Shown here piece after piece: positions 1 through 8,510 of a DNA stretch of 13,025 bases (position 1 is its first letter; each line of letters opens with the position of its first letter). This DNA comes from an uncultured Dorea sp. Lineage in GTDB: Bacteria; Bacillota; Clostridia; Lachnospirales; Lachnospiraceae. Below the pieces are notes generated by a model. The model made no database searches. It had not been told where the DNA came from and saw only the letters and a list, made by a program, of their open reading frames with translations. The position numbers were made by a program, and so were the translations under genes. The stretch is from positions 1 to 13,025 of the forward strand of contig CAJUMF010000057.1 of the NCBI GenBank assembly GCA_910586965.1, read 5' to 3'.

Positions 1-158
1 TGATAGTATAGGTTGTTCAACTTTTCCTGTCCACATTTATATACTAACACCACACTGACTTCCTGTGCATCGGCGGTAAACCCTGTGCATAAGCTTACAC
101 ACATCACCGCCGCAAGCAGAAAAGCTGTCATCTTACGGGTTGCTTTCTTCTTTCTCAC
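1..158 (-). CDS. N-terminus of a secreted protein (partial, runs off the left edge)
   Basis: A reading frame starts with GTG at 158 and stays open to base 1, giving 52 visible residues; the 3' end lies outside the window. An AGGAGG-type ribosome binding site lies at about 166-175, a normal distance upstream. The product begins MRKKKATRK, followed by a hydrophobic stretch (TAFLLAAVMCVSLCTGFT) and an ADAQE cleavage region, so it is a classical Sec signal peptide. The leader matches the pseudogene at 7457..8163 almost base for base and resembles those of the two genes upstream, with the same RK(I/M) start and TGF...AQ ending. After the signal peptide the sequence differs from the pseudogene, so the mature protein is different. 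It lies 102 bases downstream of the 261..3101 gene on the same strand and may be co-transcribed with it. Function of the mature protein cannot be told. Confidence 0.8.
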   Translation of the reverse strand, partial: MRKKKATRKMTAFLLAAVMCVSLCTGFTADAQEVSVVLVYKCGQEKLNNLYY

Positions 159-231
159 TCTTCCTCTCCTCCTCCGTCTGTTTTGATAACACTAAATGTT
201 CCAGTATATTCTTCCTCAGATAATCCACTCC
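54..231 (-). repeat. Leader block, copy 1 (5' UTR, RBS and signal peptide)
   Basis: This 178-base stretch aligns end to end with 8059..8236. It covers the signal-peptide codons, the ribosome binding site and about 70 bases of 5' untranslated sequence. The shared text ends at the same place in both copies (cagataatccactcc). Conservation of the untranslated part as well as the coding part points to a fairly recent duplication rather than to selection on the signal peptide alone. No clear sigma-70 promoter was seen inside it. Confidence 0.8.
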
Positions 232-236
232 TTACA

Positions 237-698
237 CAATAACCAGTATTAATATTTAACCTACTTTTTTATCTTCACACTCTTGGCTGCCCCGCCCTTT
301 TTGAACAGCTTCTTATAAGCTTTCATCTTCGACTTCGGCACTTTGATACTTGCCTTTTTATGTATCCCCTTAAAAGCCTTGCTTCCGACTTTCTTAATGG
401 ACTTCGACTTCACCGTAACCATCTTTAAGCTCTTGCATCCGTAAAATGCCTGCTTTCCTATCAACGTTACATTCGCACCAATCGTCACTTTTTTAAGCTT
501 CTTGCAGTTTTTGAATGCACTTGGTGCAATGCCAGTCACTTTATAAGTGACATCGTTAATCTTCACTTTGCCCGGAATGCTGACTGATGTTGCTTTCTTA
601 TTTGATGCTTTTTTGTATTCCACAGTCTTTCCGGCCGCCGTTACTTTATAAGTTGCTTTTGAACCTGCATCCTTCAATATTGTTCCCAGTGCCGGAAT
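237..698 (-). repeat. C-terminal block, copy 1 (last 145 codons plus 3' flank)
   Basis: The block encodes the last 145 residues of the 946-residue protein and continues past the stop codon through caataaccagtattaat (237..253). It aligns without gaps to 9295..9757 at the end of the Ig-repeat gene; both coding parts are exactly 146 codons including the stop. Identity is highest in the middle, where about 60 bases coding for the LRR core (around GKQAFYGCKSLK) are identical. It encodes BspA-type leucine-rich repeats followed by a lysine-rich tail ending SVKIKK. Confidence 0.85.
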
Positions 699-3101
699 TT
701 GCTTAGTGTTCTGTGTCGGATTTGTATCTGGAATCGATTGTGCCGGCTCATGTACATCTTGATTCCCCTCGTTCTCTTTCCCATTAGAGCTCACCGTCCC
801 TGCATACGAATAGACATCAGATGATAGATTGAGATGCAAAGCCGGACGCACACCGGAATCATACGAAATTTCAAGGCAGCCATCAATATCAACACAACCA
901 TCCATAGTAACTGTTGAAGCACTCATTGCATCATATCCTGGTGAACGTAGCCACCAAGAACAGCTCCTCTTATGTTCACTGTCTATACTATGCCATGTCC
1001 CCATAGCTTTTGCATAAACACTGCTCCTGCATCTACGCGCCCCATCCTCAATACTTCTTAACGATGCAAATCCATGTGATGTCGCATCATCTCCGTATAC
1101 TTCTAATTCCGACGGCAAAAATATCCGATCCTCCGTATCATTGCCCCCGTCAGTTCCATTAAAAATATTATCATCATTCTGCACAGATGTAATTTCTATT
1201 GCTGCCTTTTCACTGGAAGAAAAGGCAGCATTAATAAAACTATTATTGCTATAATCTGTTCCATCCTTATTGGAAACAGCACTATAACCATTCAGCCAGC
1301 TACGAATTGTACTAGTTTCCCATGTTGTATTCTCATACTCTGTATTATATTGCTGTTCGTCCAACACTTCATCTGATACAAGTAATATCTGATTCTTTTC
1401 TGCTTCTAATACTCTCCACTTTATTGGTTCATATTTAAAATAATGATATGTTAAAGAATCTGACCAGTGATAAAAACCGCTATCATGACTCATAAGCGCA
1501 CTTGTAGCATCGCCCATTTTCATCCGGTGATACTTACTGCCTTCTATTGTAATATCATTGTTAGCATTCCATCCTGTTGCATTTTGCAATTTGTCATACA
1601 GATTGCTGCTTTCTATAATATCACCTTTTTGTAATATAGTTCTATCCACAGCAGTATAATTAGCCGCCAAAGGTACAACTTCCGCCTGCGGATAACTCCC
1701 GAACCATACACAGTCCCATGTCACCTTCTGTCCTGCCTCCATACCGGAATCCTTTTCAATCCTTGGATTCCGTAAGTTAGACGTCTCATCTGTTCCGGGA
1801 ATATTCTCACTAAGCATAAACTCTTCCCACTCCGAGTTTTTGTATGTGTTACGATATATATCTGCATATTTATCAATTAACCCCAATATATTCTTTCTGT
1901 TTTGTGTCTGCGAATCACTTCTTTCAATTAATTCTTTCGCCGTCTTTATATTTTCTTGATTAAAAATCACATTTATAATGTTAGAAAGAGCGCCACTGTC
2001 AAGATAAGCCTCAAGCCATGTCTTTGCATAATCATTTCCGTACATCTGAAACTGTACATACGCCCGAAAGCAGGCAAGGAAATTCTTGCCATTCTCTGCT
2101 GTTTTATTATCCATAAATCCGGATGTAGCGCTCATCATCCCTTGCTTCATATAACAATCCAATGTATACAAAAGCGCTAACTTTAGATTGTTGGATGTCA
2201 TATTCGTAGAATCAAACATAACATCCAGCCCTGACAATCCTAAATCTAAACCTTTAAGAACCGGATTCGCATCACACAACTTTCCCCACAAGAAATCGAA
2301 TCCTTTCTTCCAAATATAATCTAACGTTTTCCCTTTCGCATACTGCAATGGGGAGCCTTCTATAGTTTTTACCAGTTCATCCGCAGCTTTTATAAAATCT
2401 TTATTAGGATTTTTTAATGAAGCACAGGCTTCTCTCGCATTTTTCAAAAGATAGACTCTTTCTTCTTTTACCTGTTGGAGTGCCGAATACTCTGAAAGTA
2501 CATTTATTAATTCTTTGACGTTTTCAATATCATCTGTTAATTCTTGGATATCCGTATTAATTTGCTTCAATGCTCCAACCTTGTCGTAATAAGCAATTGC
2601 ATCCTCAACAGTCATCCCGATGATTGTCTGACCTTTATTATCATCTATATATTTCACTAGCAGGTCATATAGTTTTCTTGAAAACTTTAATTCATTATTA
2701 TCTAACTCAATAGATGTTTCTTCGCTATCAGCATCATATTTCAAATAGCTCATGAGAAGAACCTCATAAATGTATTTCTGCTCATTAGCAAACTGCTGCC
2801 TGTATTCATTATTTAAGAAGATACTCCATGTTACAGACAAGGAAACGAGCGGTGCATCTTCCAATAAATATCCCCCAAGCTCACTATATACTGGTTCTTG
2901 AAAGCTTTGGAACATAGGATACACACCATTCCCTTGATTATTCATTCCAAAAATCATAGCATCAGCCATCCAGATATCATAATCCGGAATATTTTCACCG
3001 ATATCCTGCGCATAGACTGTAAAACCTATACACGAATTTACCCACATCATAATCGAAAGAAATAATACAATAATTTTATAGGATACATCCTTCTTTCTCA
3101 C
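261..3101 (-). CDS. Secreted DUF6273 protein with C-terminal BspA-type LRR block
   Basis: The 946-residue product starts with GTG at 3101, nine bases from an AAGGAGG site (3111-3117). Residues 1-32 form a signal peptide ending near VYAQD. Residues about 33-450 match no family I recognise; they are mostly helical, with a likely coiled coil near 175-230. Residues about 455-760 are a DUF6273 domain: QKVTWDCVWFGSYPQ, then EPIKWRVL, TIRSWLN, WWLRSPG near 716 and VRPALHLNL near 750. Residues 800-945 are BspA-type leucine-rich repeats (IAPSAFKNCKKLKKVTI, IGKQAFYGCKSLK) and a lysine-rich end. There is no LPXTG motif and no C-terminal membrane helix, so it is probably released or held on the wall by charge. 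It lies 91 bases downstream of the 1414-residue gene with no clear terminator between, so an operon is plausible. A surface or adhesion role is inferred from domains only. Confidence 0.88.
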   Translation of the reverse strand: MRKKDVSYKIIVLFLSIMMWVNSCIGFTVYAQDIGENIPDYDIWMADAMIFGMNNQGNGVYPMFQSFQEPVYSELGGYLLEDAPLVSLSVTWSIFLNNEYRQQFANEQKYIYEVLLMSYLKYDADSEETSIELDNNELKFSRKLYDLLVKYIDDNKGQTIIGMTVEDAIAYYDKVGALKQINTDIQELTDDIENVKELINVLSEYSALQQVKEERVYLLKNAREACASLKNPNKDFIKAADELVKTIEGSPLQYAKGKTLDYIWKKGFDFLWGKLCDANPVLKGLDLGLSGLDVMFDSTNMTSNNLKLALLYTLDCYMKQGMMSATSGFMDNKTAENGKNFLACFRAYVQFQMYGNDYAKTWLEAYLDSGALSNIINVIFNQENIKTAKELIERSDSQTQNRKNILGLIDKYADIYRNTYKNSEWEEFMLSENIPGTDETSNLRNPRIEKDSGMEAGQKVTWDCVWFGSYPQAEVVPLAANYTAVDRTILQKGDIIESSNLYDKLQNATGWNANNDITIEGSKYHRMKMGDATSALMSHDSGFYHWSDSLTYHYFKYEPIKWRVLEAEKNQILLVSDEVLDEQQYNTEYENTTWETSTIRSWLNGYSAVSNKDGTDYSNNSFINAAFSSSEKAAIEITSVQNDDNIFNGTDGGNDTEDRIFLPSELEVYGDDATSHGFASLRSIEDGARRCRSSVYAKAMGTWHSIDSEHKRSCSWWLRSPGYDAMSASTVTMDGCVDIDGCLEISYDSGVRPALHLNLSSDVYSYAGTVSSNGKENEGNQDVHEPAQSIPDTNPTQNTKQIPALGTILKDAGSKATYKVTAAGKTVEYKKASNKKATSVSIPGKVKINDVTYKVTGIAPSAFKNCKKLKKVTIGANVTLIGKQAFYGCKSLKMVTVKSKSIKKVGSKAFKGIHKKASIKVPKSKMKAYKKLFKKGGAAKSVKIKK

Positions 3102-3192
3102 TCTTACTCTCCTCCTTCTACGTTTTCACAATATCCGGAATCAAAGTATTTCTTCCATAAATGACTTTGCCTCTGTCATGATCAAAGATATA
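3102..3192. other. Intergenic gap between two minus-strand surface genes
   Basis: These 91 bases hold the ribosome binding site of the downstream gene. I see no strong terminator hairpin (only a 5-bp ATGAC/GTCAT stem) and no convincing sigma-70 promoter, which favours read-through from the 1414-residue gene. Confidence 0.4.
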
Positions 3193-6100
3193 CTATTTGA
3201 TTTTAATTGCTACCGATTTTTTCTTACCACTGCCATCTGTCGCCATAGCGGTTATCTTAACCTTCTTACCTTTTCCTGCTTTTTGTGCTTTCACCTTTCC
3301 GGAACTGCTTACCGTCGCGTACTTCGTATTACTGCTCGTCCATTTCAGTTTTTTATTAGCTTTCTTCGTAGCAGTAACTTTGGCTTTCAGCTTTAATGTC
3401 TTGCCTGCTTTCACAGATTTCTTGCCAGAGATAGACACTTTCTTTACCGCGCCTTTCATGGACTTTATTTTATAAGTCGCTTTTATTCCACTGCCATCTT
3501 TGGCTGTCGCTGTAATGGTTACAGACTTTCCGCCGGATTTTTTCTTCATGGTGACAACGCCTTTGCTGTTTACCGTTGCAACTTTTTTGTTACTGGACCT
3601 CCATGTGACAGCTTTGTTAGCTGCATTGGATGGTGTAATATTAGCTGTCAATTTTATTTTCTTTCCGGCAGCAATCTTTTTAGAAATTCCGGAAATACTG
3701 ATTCTTGCTACTTTCGCTGGATTGGATACATTGGCAGTGTTAGAATCCGGCAAATTTTCTTCTCCTTTACCAACAAATTTTATAGTACCAATTAATTGAT
3801 TTTCTTCATCATATACTTCTGTCTTTGAATATTTTTTTAAGTTCAAATCAAAGAGCACAAACTGATACACTCCATCATACTGTGTTTCCACTTTCGTATT
3901 CTTAATGAGATTATTACTTTTGTCATATCCCTTTAATGATACATTCAAAGTCTCCATATCTTCTAAACCAGCCATGCTTATAACTACATCATTTAAACCA
4001 TCTGAAGATTTATATACAGAAATATCTGTTGATTCTTCATATTTTTCTGACACGCTGGAAGAATACGACTCATCTTTCTCCCGGCTTGTTTTAAACATCG
4101 CCCTTACATTCACATCATTTAACGCCGCAAATCGATATACGCTATCTGCTTCAACAAGATTATCTCCCACAAACCAACCGATAAATTTGACTGACTCATT
4201 ATTAGGATATGCAGTAAGAACAACAGGACTGCCTTTGGCATAGTCACCCATACCTATTACAGTTCCCCCTTCATTGGCATCACACTCCACAGTGATGTTT
4301 GCATCTTTATTATCCACAGAAATGTATTCACTTACAGCATATGATGCACCATCAGATTGTAATTTCGGACTATTACTTTTTGTCAGATAATCTCCTGAGA
4401 TATCCTGTGAATACGTACTGCCATCAGACAACGGAATATTATAATAATTAGCTCTCCCTGTAATCTTCCCATCAACGGTCTGCTCTATTACGCAGGTCAT
4501 ATCACCAGTATCTGTTCCAGCGAACTCTATCTTGGCATTTATATCAGACGGAATAATCACTGTTTTCACATCTCCATCCATTTCTATATGGATATCCGAT
4601 GTGCAGGTAATTTCAGAATCTTCAACTTTTCCCAATACGCTCCCATTATCGTCATAAATCACGAAATCGACAGGACATTGTATAAAAATACTCTTAAAAG
4701 AACTCCACATATTATTCCACCAGTTACCCTGATTCCCATTGTCTGTACCAGATATGTAATCGTTCAAAGAACGTTCTAAATTATCTTTTGCATTGTTAAG
4801 TTTATTCATCGCTGTAACCATAGTTTTATTTAAAACAGCTTCATCTGAATAATCTAATTTTTTTATTTTATTATATATGCTTTCGGCATTTTTTAACGCA
4901 TCTGATAAGCTTGCGGCATCCTTTGATGCTACTATCTTTTGACAAATATCATAACCATCTCTCATTGCCAGCCAATATGCCAGAAGGTTTCCATATCCTT
5001 TATCTTGTAATAACTGAACTTTATCTTTCAAGAGAGCATTTATTTCTTTTTTAGTATAATCAGCAATTCCTGTAATATCAGCCAATTCTGTAAAAATGGA
5101 TTTCAATGCCTTATATAATGCATCTTTCGCCCATTGGGACATATCATTGATATAAGTTGTTAAAACTTTTGCAGTCTCTCTAGAGTTAGACACGATTATT
5201 CCAGTATATGTCCGTCCATTACCTCTGACATTCACACTGCCCGTATAAGCTCCCATAAATTTAAGAATTTTAAATGTAACTGTATAACTTCCGATCTTTC
5301 TGGTAAAATCAAGGCTGTCAAGATTATTTCTTATTTTATTAACAATACTTGTACTAATTTCTATCGTACTTGCCGACATATCTATTTTTCCAAGACTTAC
5401 TCCTGTGTCAACATACATATCCAGATACTGGGCAAGTGTTTCATAAACACTATTCAGCGCTGCATCTGGTATTGTAGCATCCATAGTAATCATCTTATCA
5501 TTTGTTGCTGCGTCTGCTTCTTTCAGTAACTGAGCTGCGCTTTTTGTGGTCTTATTAATAAGTTGTGCATCCTTCTGAGTAGCTTTTCTTAATTCGACCA
5601 AGTAATTATCCATTGCTTTGATGAAGGCAATGGAATCATCGTAGAGCTCTCCTGTTGGTGTGTTTTTATAAAAATTTACCCCATAATAATGATTAATTGC
5701 GCCAGGAATCTTGGTCACTGATGAAATTTCTTTAATATCTATAAAGGGTATTTTGTTATTATTGGCATACATTTCAGCGTAGGAGTTGGCATATCCATAA
5801 ATGGTCATATTGTCACATTTGTAGAAAGTGTTAGAACCAATTTCTGTCACGCTTTCTGGGATGACTACTTTCGTAATATAGCTACTATCTCCGCTACTTA
5901 TTGAACATACATAATCCGGAATTTTTTTCATGCCTTCTTCAAATATCACTTCCGCCACGTTTGAGCCTGCCAGTGGTCCATCATCCAAGAAGTTACCACA
6001 ATATGCAAGATTTTTCGGTATTGTAATACTTTTAATTCCCGTCCCTCGGATGAAATATTCACCAAGACTTGTGAGTTTCTCTGGCAACACCAAGTTACTT

Positions 6101-7437
6101 AATCCCGTACAGCCCTGAAACACTCCATAGTCAATACATACTACATTTTGGGGTAATGTCAAACTACTTAATCCTGTGCAATCCCTAAATGCATAATGGC
6201 AAATCTTAGTTATACTATCCGGAATAACGACTTTTTTTACATAACTGTTGGTGCACATACACGATGGTATTTCCGTTATTCCTTCTTCAAATATAATTTC
6301 GGCCAGACTTTTACAATCGGTCCAAGGACTTTTGCCAATATCTCTACCTATATACAATGCATTTTGAGGTATCGTAAGACTACTAATTGCTGTGTTTTTA
6401 ATTATGCAATACCCCAACTGTACACCTTCTGGCAGTGTCAAGCTACTTAATGATGTACAATCTGAAAATGCATAGTTACCAATGCTACTCACGTTTTCTG
6501 ACAAATATACATCCGTCAGTTTAATACATTCTTCAAATGCATAAGAACCAATACTCATGGTATTCTCTGCCGTGTTGTTATGCTTCATCAATATACTTTC
6601 CAATTGCCTGCAATTATAAAAAGCATAGCTACCAATTTCTGTGACACTATCTGGAATAATCACTTTTTTTATAGAACTTTTAGCACATAACGAATCCGGT
6701 ATTTTCGTTATCCCATCCTCAAAAATAACCTCGTTCAGACTTCTACAATTAGCAAAAGGACAACATTCATCAAGATAAATTGTATCTTTAGTACTCAACA
6801 CACTTTTGGGAATCATAAGACTACTGATTTTAGTATTTTGGATTATATACGATCCAAGATAGGTCACATTTTTCGGTAATGTCAGACTACTTAACGATGT
6901 ACAACCTGAAAATGCATAATCGTGAATTTCAACAATACTTTCCGGTAATGTCATACTACTTAAGGTAGATAACCCCGAAAATGCCCTATATCCAATCCCT
7001 ATTACAGTATATCCATCGATACTGTTAGGTATCGAAACAGTAGTCGAAGTACCCGAATACCCAGTAATAGTAGCTTCATTTCTTGTGACCGTATATGTGT
7101 AATCTCCCCAAACCAAATCATTTGATGAAGAAAGAAGTAAAATTTCACTATTACTATCCTCTGTTTGATCCACTTCTGTTTTTGATTCTTTCTCTGCTAC
7201 TTCTTTAGCCCTTGCACTAGAAGACATTGCTTTGTTAGTATCTATGTCTTGTTCGCTTTTTTTAATGATTTCATTATTATCTTTCGTCCCATTTTCTATT
7301 TGTTCTAGCTGCTCAATTTGCTGTGACTCATCCGCATCAATTTCCTGTGCATGAACTATGTAACCAGTACCTAGATTTGCAATCATTACTACTGAAAGCA
7401 AAAGAACTATTATCTTACGTGTCAAATTTCTTTTCAT
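3193..7437 (-). CDS. Large secreted BspA-like LRR protein with C-terminal Big_2 domains
   Basis: The 1414-residue product starts with ATG at 7437, nine bases from a GAGGAGA site. Residues 1-31 form a signal peptide ending VHAQE, followed by an acidic, Gln/Ser-rich linker to about 100. Residues about 115-565 are BspA-type (LRR_5) repeats of about 23 residues, with motifs such as IGSYAFYNCRQLESI and VVIPDSVTEIG. Residues about 575-905 are a helical region of unknown family. Residues about 1040-1110 resemble the beta repeat of Listeria/Bacteroides surface proteins (GGTVIGMGDY, FIGWFVGDN). Residues about 1240-1325 and 1330-1414 are two Big_2 (bacterial Ig-like) domains with the W.SSN...ATV...G.V signature; both are lysine-rich. 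There is no sortase signal or membrane anchor. Family members act at the cell surface in adhesion or glycan and protein binding; the ligand here is unknown. It starts 19 bases after the stop of the pseudogene, so it probably shares that gene's transcript. Confidence 0.9.
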   Translation of the reverse strand: MKRNLTRKIIVLLLSVVMIANLGTGYIVHAQEIDADESQQIEQLEQIENGTKDNNEIIKKSEQDIDTNKAMSSSARAKEVAEKESKTEVDQTEDSNSEILLLSSSNDLVWGDYTYTVTRNEATITGYSGTSTTVSIPNSIDGYTVIGIGYRAFSGLSTLSSMTLPESIVEIHDYAFSGCTSLSSLTLPKNVTYLGSYIIQNTKISSLMIPKSVLSTKDTIYLDECCPFANCRSLNEVIFEDGITKIPDSLCAKSSIKKVIIPDSVTEIGSYAFYNCRQLESILMKHNNTAENTMSIGSYAFEECIKLTDVYLSENVSSIGNYAFSDCTSLSSLTLPEGVQLGYCIIKNTAISSLTIPQNALYIGRDIGKSPWTDCKSLAEIIFEEGITEIPSCMCTNSYVKKVVIPDSITKICHYAFRDCTGLSSLTLPQNVVCIDYGVFQGCTGLSNLVLPEKLTSLGEYFIRGTGIKSITIPKNLAYCGNFLDDGPLAGSNVAEVIFEEGMKKIPDYVCSISSGDSSYITKVVIPESVTEIGSNTFYKCDNMTIYGYANSYAEMYANNNKIPFIDIKEISSVTKIPGAINHYYGVNFYKNTPTGELYDDSIAFIKAMDNYLVELRKATQKDAQLINKTTKSAAQLLKEADAATNDKMITMDATIPDAALNSVYETLAQYLDMYVDTGVSLGKIDMSASTIEISTSIVNKIRNNLDSLDFTRKIGSYTVTFKILKFMGAYTGSVNVRGNGRTYTGIIVSNSRETAKVLTTYINDMSQWAKDALYKALKSIFTELADITGIADYTKKEINALLKDKVQLLQDKGYGNLLAYWLAMRDGYDICQKIVASKDAASLSDALKNAESIYNKIKKLDYSDEAVLNKTMVTAMNKLNNAKDNLERSLNDYISGTDNGNQGNWWNNMWSSFKSIFIQCPVDFVIYDDNGSVLGKVEDSEITCTSDIHIEMDGDVKTVIIPSDINAKIEFAGTDTGDMTCVIEQTVDGKITGRANYYNIPLSDGSTYSQDISGDYLTKSNSPKLQSDGASYAVSEYISVDNKDANITVECDANEGGTVIGMGDYAKGSPVVLTAYPNNESVKFIGWFVGDNLVEADSVYRFAALNDVNVRAMFKTSREKDESYSSSVSEKYEESTDISVYKSSDGLNDVVISMAGLEDMETLNVSLKGYDKSNNLIKNTKVETQYDGVYQFVLFDLNLKKYSKTEVYDEENQLIGTIKFVGKGEENLPDSNTANVSNPAKVARISISGISKKIAAGKKIKLTANITPSNAANKAVTWRSSNKKVATVNSKGVVTMKKKSGGKSVTITATAKDGSGIKATYKIKSMKGAVKKVSISGKKSVKAGKTLKLKAKVTATKKANKKLKWTSSNTKYATVSSSGKVKAQKAGKGKKVKITAMATDGSGKKKSVAIKIK
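5742..6867 (-). repeat. Three long super-repeats inside the LRR domain
   Basis: Within the 1414-residue protein the short LRRs are arranged in a higher-order unit that occurs three times. Each unit begins with an (Y/Q/S)LG.(Y)(I/F)I..T motif near residues 192, 339 and 455. Each continues with an (I)SSLxIP strand, a PxxxCxSLxEVIFE(D/E)G(I/M) strand, a (I/M).KIP..(L/V)C segment and K(V)VIP(D/E)S(V/I)T(E/K)I. Unit lengths are about 147, 116 and 111 residues; the first contains two additional LRRs. The DNA keeps similarity too, for example around 6890, 6440 and 6160, which indicates segmental tandem duplication. Confidence 0.7.
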
Positions 7438-7456
7438 CTCTCTTTTTCTCCTCGCC

Positions 7457-8163
7457 TTAAAGCTGTAAAACCTTTAAATTCATCCTGCGGTATTTATACC
7501 CGTCTACAGTAATATCATTATTGGAGTTCCACCCTGTTGCGTTCTGCTGCTTGCTGTACAGGCTACTGTTTTCTATGATGTCGCCGTTTTTCAGCATACT
7601 TTCATCTACAGCCGTATAATCATTTGCCGAGGGTACTACCACAACCTGCGGATTGCTTCCGAACCAGACACAGTCCCATGTCACCTTCTGCCCCGCTGTC
7701 ATACTGGAATCTTTTCAATCCTTGGATTGCTTAGATTCGGTGCTAACAACGGCGCTAACTCTTGTGCGGCAGCTACCATATCAGACTGTTCGGACTGTCC
7801 CTGCACTTCCGTATGTTTCTCCTGTTGACCTTGCTGTTTTTCGGAAGCCTCTGATATCCCGCCATCATCCTGTCCTAATATGTCTGCTGTCGTATCTCCT
7901 GTTTCTACATAGGCGCTGTCCACCCCGAGAGCTTTCTGTGTGTTAATCTCTTTTTGCATGTCTCCCTCCAGCAGACTATCTCCAGCCTGCTCTATCTCTT
8001 TATCCTATCCGCTCTGTCCACTCTGCTCCTTGCTTTCCGTCTGCTGTGACGCGCCGGCACTGACTTTTGTGTATTGGCAGTAAACCCTGTGCATAGGCTT
8101 ACACATATCACTGCTACAAGCAGAAAAAGCTGTCGTCTTACGGGTTTCATTCTTCTTTCTCAC
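7457..8163 (-). pseudogene. Decayed DUF6273-family secreted protein gene, 3' truncated
   Basis: The remnant starts like the gene at 1..158 (GTG at 8163 with an AGGAGGAG site upstream) and later matches the 261..3101 gene. Lesions visible by comparison: (a) an extra T in the signal-peptide codons near 8130, which destroys the hydrophobic core; (b) a one-base loss near 8070 that restores frame; (c) an in-frame TAG at 8005-8007; (d) a one-base loss near 7711 (GAAAAGATTCC against GAAAAGGATTCC), after which the frame ends at TGA 7699-7701; (e) loss of homology after RRM near residue 75 of the last piece, ending at TAA 7457-7459. The middle piece (7699..8004) is Gln/Glu/Ser-rich and reads as a linker; the last (7457..7702) carries QKVTWDCVWFGSNPQ and GWNSNNDITV, the start of a DUF6273 domain. 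The WWLRSPG half is missing. It may still contribute the leader of the transcript for the next gene. Confidence 0.82.
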
Positions 8164-8236
8164 ACTTTCTCTCCTCCTCCGTCTGTTTTGGAAAAACTAA
8201 ATGTTTCAGTATATTCTTCCTCAGATAATCCACTCC
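8059..8236 (-). repeat. Leader block, copy 2 (at the pseudogene)
   Basis: This is the second copy of the 178-base block also found at 54..231. It contains the ribosome binding site and the degraded signal-peptide codons of the pseudogene. Similarity stops after aatccactccc near 8236, where the hicAB-containing segment begins. Confidence 0.8.
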
Positions 8237-8426
8237 CGGAGAGATTGGCATAATCTACATCTTTTTATTGAATTCTTTTATTCTTTTCTCACTTACATAT
8301 TCCCTCATCTTTATCAGGCATTCTTTTAGATAATCTCCAGATGAACGAATCCGTATCCTGTGGTTAATGATTCAAAATTAATCCTGTTTCCATTCTGCAT
8401 ACTTTCCTAAAACTCGCATACAATAT
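8237..8426. other. Gap between pseudogene leader and hicA control region
   Basis: About 190 AT-rich bases with no gene I can support. On the minus strand a 38-codon stretch without a start (8255..8371) reads like the tail of a basic protein (SGDYLKECLIKMREYVSEK), and a 24-residue ATG frame overlaps it at 8326..8400. Either could be a remnant of something lost when hicAB arrived, but neither can be identified. No hairpin terminator was seen. Confidence 0.3.
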
Positions 8427-8482
8427 ATACGTAAAATACGTGTTTTTTATGTTGCCCTCTTGTAATACATAAAATACGTGTT
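8427..8482 (+). promoter_or_regulatory. Paired 18-bp direct repeat, probable HicB operator
   Basis: ATAC(G/A)TAAAATACGTGTT occurs at 8427-8444 and 8465-8482, 17 of 18 bases identical and 38 bases apart start to start. The second copy fills the spacer of the predicted hicA promoter and touches its -10 box; the first lies upstream of the -35. HicB antitoxins usually repress their own operon by binding such repeats through a C-terminal DNA-binding domain. The pairing is seen directly; its use as operator is inferred. Confidence 0.6.
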
Positions 8483-8487
8483 ATCAT
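8460..8487 (+). promoter_or_regulatory. Probable hicAB promoter
   Basis: TTGTAA at 8460-8465 (four of six -35 consensus bases) is followed after 16 bases by TATCAT at 8482-8487 (five of six -10 bases). Transcription would begin near 8494, just before the AAGGAGG ribosome binding site at 8496-8502, giving a very short leader. Confidence 0.5.
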
Positions 8488-8510
8488 ATGATTGTAAGGA
8501 GGAAACATAC

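Noticed and set aside
819..960. Diversity-generating retroelement target, suggested by the lectin-like look of DUF6273
   Set aside because: There is no reverse transcriptase, no template repeat and no adenine-rich variable repeat pair in the window.
3197..3799. Plus-strand frames of 92 and 99 residues, very hydrophobic, looking like membrane proteins
   Set aside because: They are antisense to the lysine-rich Big_2 domains; AAA and AAG codons read backwards give Phe and Leu, which explains the hydrophobicity. No ribosome binding site was seen.
8255..8400. Small minus-strand frames that might be a lost gene's tail or a short peptide gene
   Set aside because: One has no start codon, the other is 24 residues with a weak ribosome binding site; neither can be tied to a family.
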